DNA from: Anaerolineae bacterium
GTDB taxonomy: Bacteria > Chloroflexota > Anaerolineae > Aggregatilineales > Phototrophicaceae
Reading direction: 5' to 3'
Assembly: GCA_025055175.1 (NCBI GenBank)
Contig: JANWYT010000020.1
Span: 1 to 64,000, forward strand
DNA: 64,000 nt
Under the pieces are notes generated by a model. That model ran no database searches and had not been told where the DNA came from. It worked only from the letters and a program-made list of their open reading frames with translations. The position numbers and the translations under genes were made by a program. Positions 61,734 through 64,000 of this stretch are shown one piece after another (positions within the stretch are counted from its first letter, which is position 1; each line of letters starts with the position of its first letter).

Positions 61734-64000
61734 ATGCTCTATCGTCGTCCCTCATTCGCCTGCTTCCTGCTCTTGATGGCCTTGCTCAGCCTGACAGCCT
61801 GCAACCTGAATTTCGAGGGCGCGCCTCTTGCCCAGGTCTCTGGCCTGCCCACGCCCAATGCCGAAGGCTTCATCGTGGTTACGCCCAACTTGCCCACGCC
61901 CAACGCCGAAGGGCTGATCTTGATTACGGCCACGCCTCAGCCCGTCCAAGCTAGCGCTACGCTCCTGCCCAGCGCCACGCCTACGCCCTTCCAGCAGCCC
62001 GTCGAAGCGCTCTCACGAGCAGAACGCGCCCTGCGCAACGGCCAGTACGAGCAGGCGGCCCAGACCTACCAGGCTATCCTGGCTCAAGGCGCGCAGGTCG
62101 ACTCAGCCATCCGCGCGCAGGCCGCCTTCCAGCTGGGCCAGGCTGCTGTGCGCGAGGGCCTGTTCAGTCAAGCTGAAGCCGCCCTGACTCAGCTCATCAA
62201 CGACTTCCCACAGGACAGCCGCAGGCCACAAGCTCACTTCCTGCGCGGCGATGCGCGTCTGGGCCTGGCCCAATGGGGCGGTGCGCTGGAGGACTTCCAG
62301 CAATATTTGGCCCTGCGCCCCGCCCTGATCGACAGCTACGCCTACGAGCGGATCGCTGACGCCTATTTGGCCCTAGGCCAGAGCGAGGCCGCCCTCCAAG
62401 CCTACGCTGCCGCCCTCAACGCCGAACGCACCCTCGTGCCGCAGTTGGCCTTGCGCGAGAAGGTGGCCCAAATCCTGCTCAACCTGGGCAAATTAGACGA
62501 GGCCATCGCCCAATATGACGCCATCTTGCAGGTGGCTCGCAACGCTCCTTATCGCGCTTCGATTGACTATCTGGCTGCCCAAGCCCTGCGCCAGGCGAGC
62601 CGCACCCAGCAAGCCATCGAACGCGCTCAGCGTATCTTCAGCAACTACCCAGAGACGCGCACCGCCTACCAGGCCATGCGCCTGCTGCAAGAGAACGGCG
62701 TGGCCTTAGACGGCTTCCAGCGCGGCAAGGTGGCCTTCACCTACGGCGACTATCAGGGCGCCATCAGCGCCTTCAACGAATATTCTTCTTCGCAAACCCT
62801 AGACAAGATTCCGGCGGAACTCTACCTGCTGCTGGGGCGCGCCTACCGCGAGATTGGCAACAGCCAGGCGGCGCTGATGGCCTTCCAGACCGTTGTGGAG
62901 ACCTACGTCAACGATCCGCTGTTCGGCGACGCTCTGCTAGAGCAAGGGCGCACGCGCTTCCTGAGCGGCGACATCCCCGCTGCCATCGAACGCTACCTGG
63001 CCATCGCAGATCGTTATCCCAGTCTGACGGCCACTGCCGCTGAAGCGCTGTGGCGCGCCGGCTACCTGTACGGCACAAACAACGAGCCGAGCCTATCGCG
63101 CCAGGTCTTCACCCGTCTGGCCGATCTGTACCCCGGCACCAGCCAGGCGTCTAGCGGACTGCTGCTGGCCGCTTCGGCGGCAGTCAGTGCGCAGGAATGG
63201 GCCATCGCCGAAAACCTATACGGCCGAATCGCCATCCTGTCTAGCAGCGCTCAGGACAAGGCCGCCGCCTACTGGTGGGTGGGACGCCTGGCTCAACAGC
63301 GTGGCGACGCGCGCGCTGCTCAAGAAGCCTTCGCCCTGGCTATTCAGGCCGCCCCAGACAGCTACTTCGCCGCCCGCGCCCGCGATATTCAGCGCGGAAT
63401 TGCCCCCTTCCAGCCGCCCGCTGCGCTGCGCTTCAGCTTCGACGAAGACGCTGAACGCGCCCAAGCCGAGGCGTGGCTGCGCAGCACTTTCAATCTGGGA
63501 GCAGAGGTTGGCGACTTGGGCCAGCCTGCCGCCCTGAGCAGCGACCTGCGCCTGGTGCGCGGAGCAGAGCTGTGGGCATTGGCGGCCTACGACGAAGCCT
63601 TGACCGAGTTCAAGGCCATCTGCGATGACGCCCGCGCCAACCGCGACGTGGCCACATCCTACCGCATGGCTCGTCTGCTGCGCGACAAGGGCGCATACTC
63701 TCAGAGCATCGTCTGCGCCGCCGATGTCATCGTAGCCGCTGGCGTCGGCACGCTGGACGCGCCGCCTTACCTGGCTCGTATGCGCTTCCCGGCTTATTAC
63801 AGCGACCTGGTACAAGCCGAAGCAGCGCGCTACGGCTTCGATCCGCTGCTCATGCTAGCTCTCATCCGCCAAGAGAGCCTGTTCAACACCACAGCCGTCA
63901 GCAGCGCCAGCGCGCGTGGTCTGACGCAGGTCATCCCCAGCACTGGGCGCTACATCGCGGGCAAGCTGGGAATTGCTAACTTCAAAGAGACGGATTTGTT
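61734..64000 (+). CDS. Lytic transglycosylase lipoprotein with TPR-like repeats (Slt70-like), 3' end outside window
   Basis: Open to the right edge (755 codons visible). A signal peptide with lipobox (LSLTAC, Cys23) is followed by a spacer with the twice-repeated LPTPNAEG and further Pro/Thr, then about 500 residues of TPR/Slt-like helical repeats (NGQYEQAAQTYQAIL, YEQAAQ, GDYQGAISAF, GDARAAQEAFALAI). The SLT catalytic domain begins at about 690 (YYSDLVQAEAARYGFDPLLM), with the catalytic Glu in ALIRQESLFN and the SSASARGLTQVIPST block. It cleaves peptidoglycan outside the membrane. The C-terminal part of the catalytic domain is missing only because of the window edge. Confidence 0.9.
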   Translation, partial: MLYRRPSFACFLLLMALLSLTACNLNFEGAPLAQVSGLPTPNAEGFIVVTPNLPTPNAEGLILITATPQPVQASATLLPSATPTPFQQPVEALSRAERALRNGQYEQAAQTYQAILAQGAQVDSAIRAQAAFQLGQAAVREGLFSQAEAALTQLINDFPQDSRRPQAHFLRGDARLGLAQWGGALEDFQQYLALRPALIDSYAYERIADAYLALGQSEAALQAYAAALNAERTLVPQLALREKVAQILLNLGKLDEAIAQYDAILQVARNAPYRASIDYLAAQALRQASRTQQAIERAQRIFSNYPETRTAYQAMRLLQENGVALDGFQRGKVAFTYGDYQGAISAFNEYSSSQTLDKIPAELYLLLGRAYREIGNSQAALMAFQTVVETYVNDPLFGDALLEQGRTRFLSGDIPAAIERYLAIADRYPSLTATAAEALWRAGYLYGTNNEPSLSRQVFTRLADLYPGTSQASSGLLLAASAAVSAQEWAIAENLYGRIAILSSSAQDKAAAYWWVGRLAQQRGDARAAQEAFALAIQAAPDSYFAARARDIQRGIAPFQPPAALRFSFDEDAERAQAEAWLRSTFNLGAEVGDLGQPAALSSDLRLVRGAELWALAAYDEALTEFKAICDDARANRDVATSYRMARLLRDKGAYSQSIVCAADVIVAAGVGTLDAPPYLARMRFPAYYSDLVQAEAARYGFDPLLMLALIRQESLFNTTAVSSASARGLTQVIPSTGRYIAGKLGIANFKETDL

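Overview
The window looks like a chromosomal stretch of a GC-rich member of the phylum Chloroflexota, probably near Anaerolineae. This is an inference from style and gene content, not from a marker tree. The signs are several extracytoplasmic lipoproteins with long Thr/Pro linkers, many TPR proteins, a lipoprotein penicillin-binding protein, a transaldolase-phosphoglucose isomerase fusion, a glycerol-1-phosphate-dehydrogenase-like protein, and no lipopolysaccharide or outer-membrane assembly genes. Coding density is high and starts are mostly preceded by GGAGG-like sites. I see no prophage, insertion sequence, CRISPR array, rRNA or tRNA.

Layout. 1-5.4 kb: Uma2-type nuclease (cut by the window edge), an LCP cell-envelope protein, a Thr/Pro-rich lipoprotein and recF. 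5.4-9.6 kb: msrA behind a giant secreted repeat protein. 9.8-13.2 kb: a DsbA-like oxidoreductase with two duplicated TPR proteins that share six cysteines. 13.2-15.5 kb: a two-component system. 15.6-20.1 kb: methyltransferase, DM13 protein, polytopic membrane protein and ClC channel. 20.1-22.1 kb: a DinB-like protein, then a CC/Se-motif protein overlapping an Acr3 arsenite exporter. 22.3-30 kb: C-S lyase, ABC exporter, AI-2E-type permease, G1PDH-like enzyme and phosphohexomutase. 30-34.7 kb: a leftward run with a PBP lipoprotein, glutaminyl cyclase, a tiny membrane protein, two CheY-like receivers and an unknown protein.

34.8-36.7 kb holds the most unusual locus. A thioredoxin-like lipoprotein gene has an in-frame TGA exactly where the first redox cysteine of W-C-x-x-C is expected, followed by a hairpin with the geometry of a bacterial SECIS element. 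The likely product is a selenoprotein with a U-G-T-C active site. Behind it lie two recently duplicated, cysteine-containing secreted proteins, and two near-identical terminator hairpins end this gene and the first of them. The cysteine form of another family known to contain selenoproteins sits at 20.7 kb.

36.8-64 kb: a MocR regulator, Tal-Pgi, NurA with a free-standing HAS-barrel-like protein and no HerA beside it, a sugar dehydrogenase, the SRP RNA with a clear promoter, GNAT, a beta-propeller lipoprotein, hisS, DUF4139, a class V aminotransferase, HNH, and a Clp ATPase lacking the middle domain. Then comes a cluster of small genes led by an excisionase-like HTH protein, an AidB-like acyl-CoA dehydrogenase, an alpha-glucan phosphorylase facing a small glycogen-binding CBM48 protein, and a lytic transglycosylase lipoprotein cut by the right edge.

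Overall the window is rich in envelope, secretion and extracytoplasmic redox functions: DsbA with cysteine-bearing TPR proteins, the thioredoxin-like selenoprotein candidate and small cysteine-containing secreted proteins, alongside housekeeping genes (recF, hisS, ffs) and carbohydrate metabolism.
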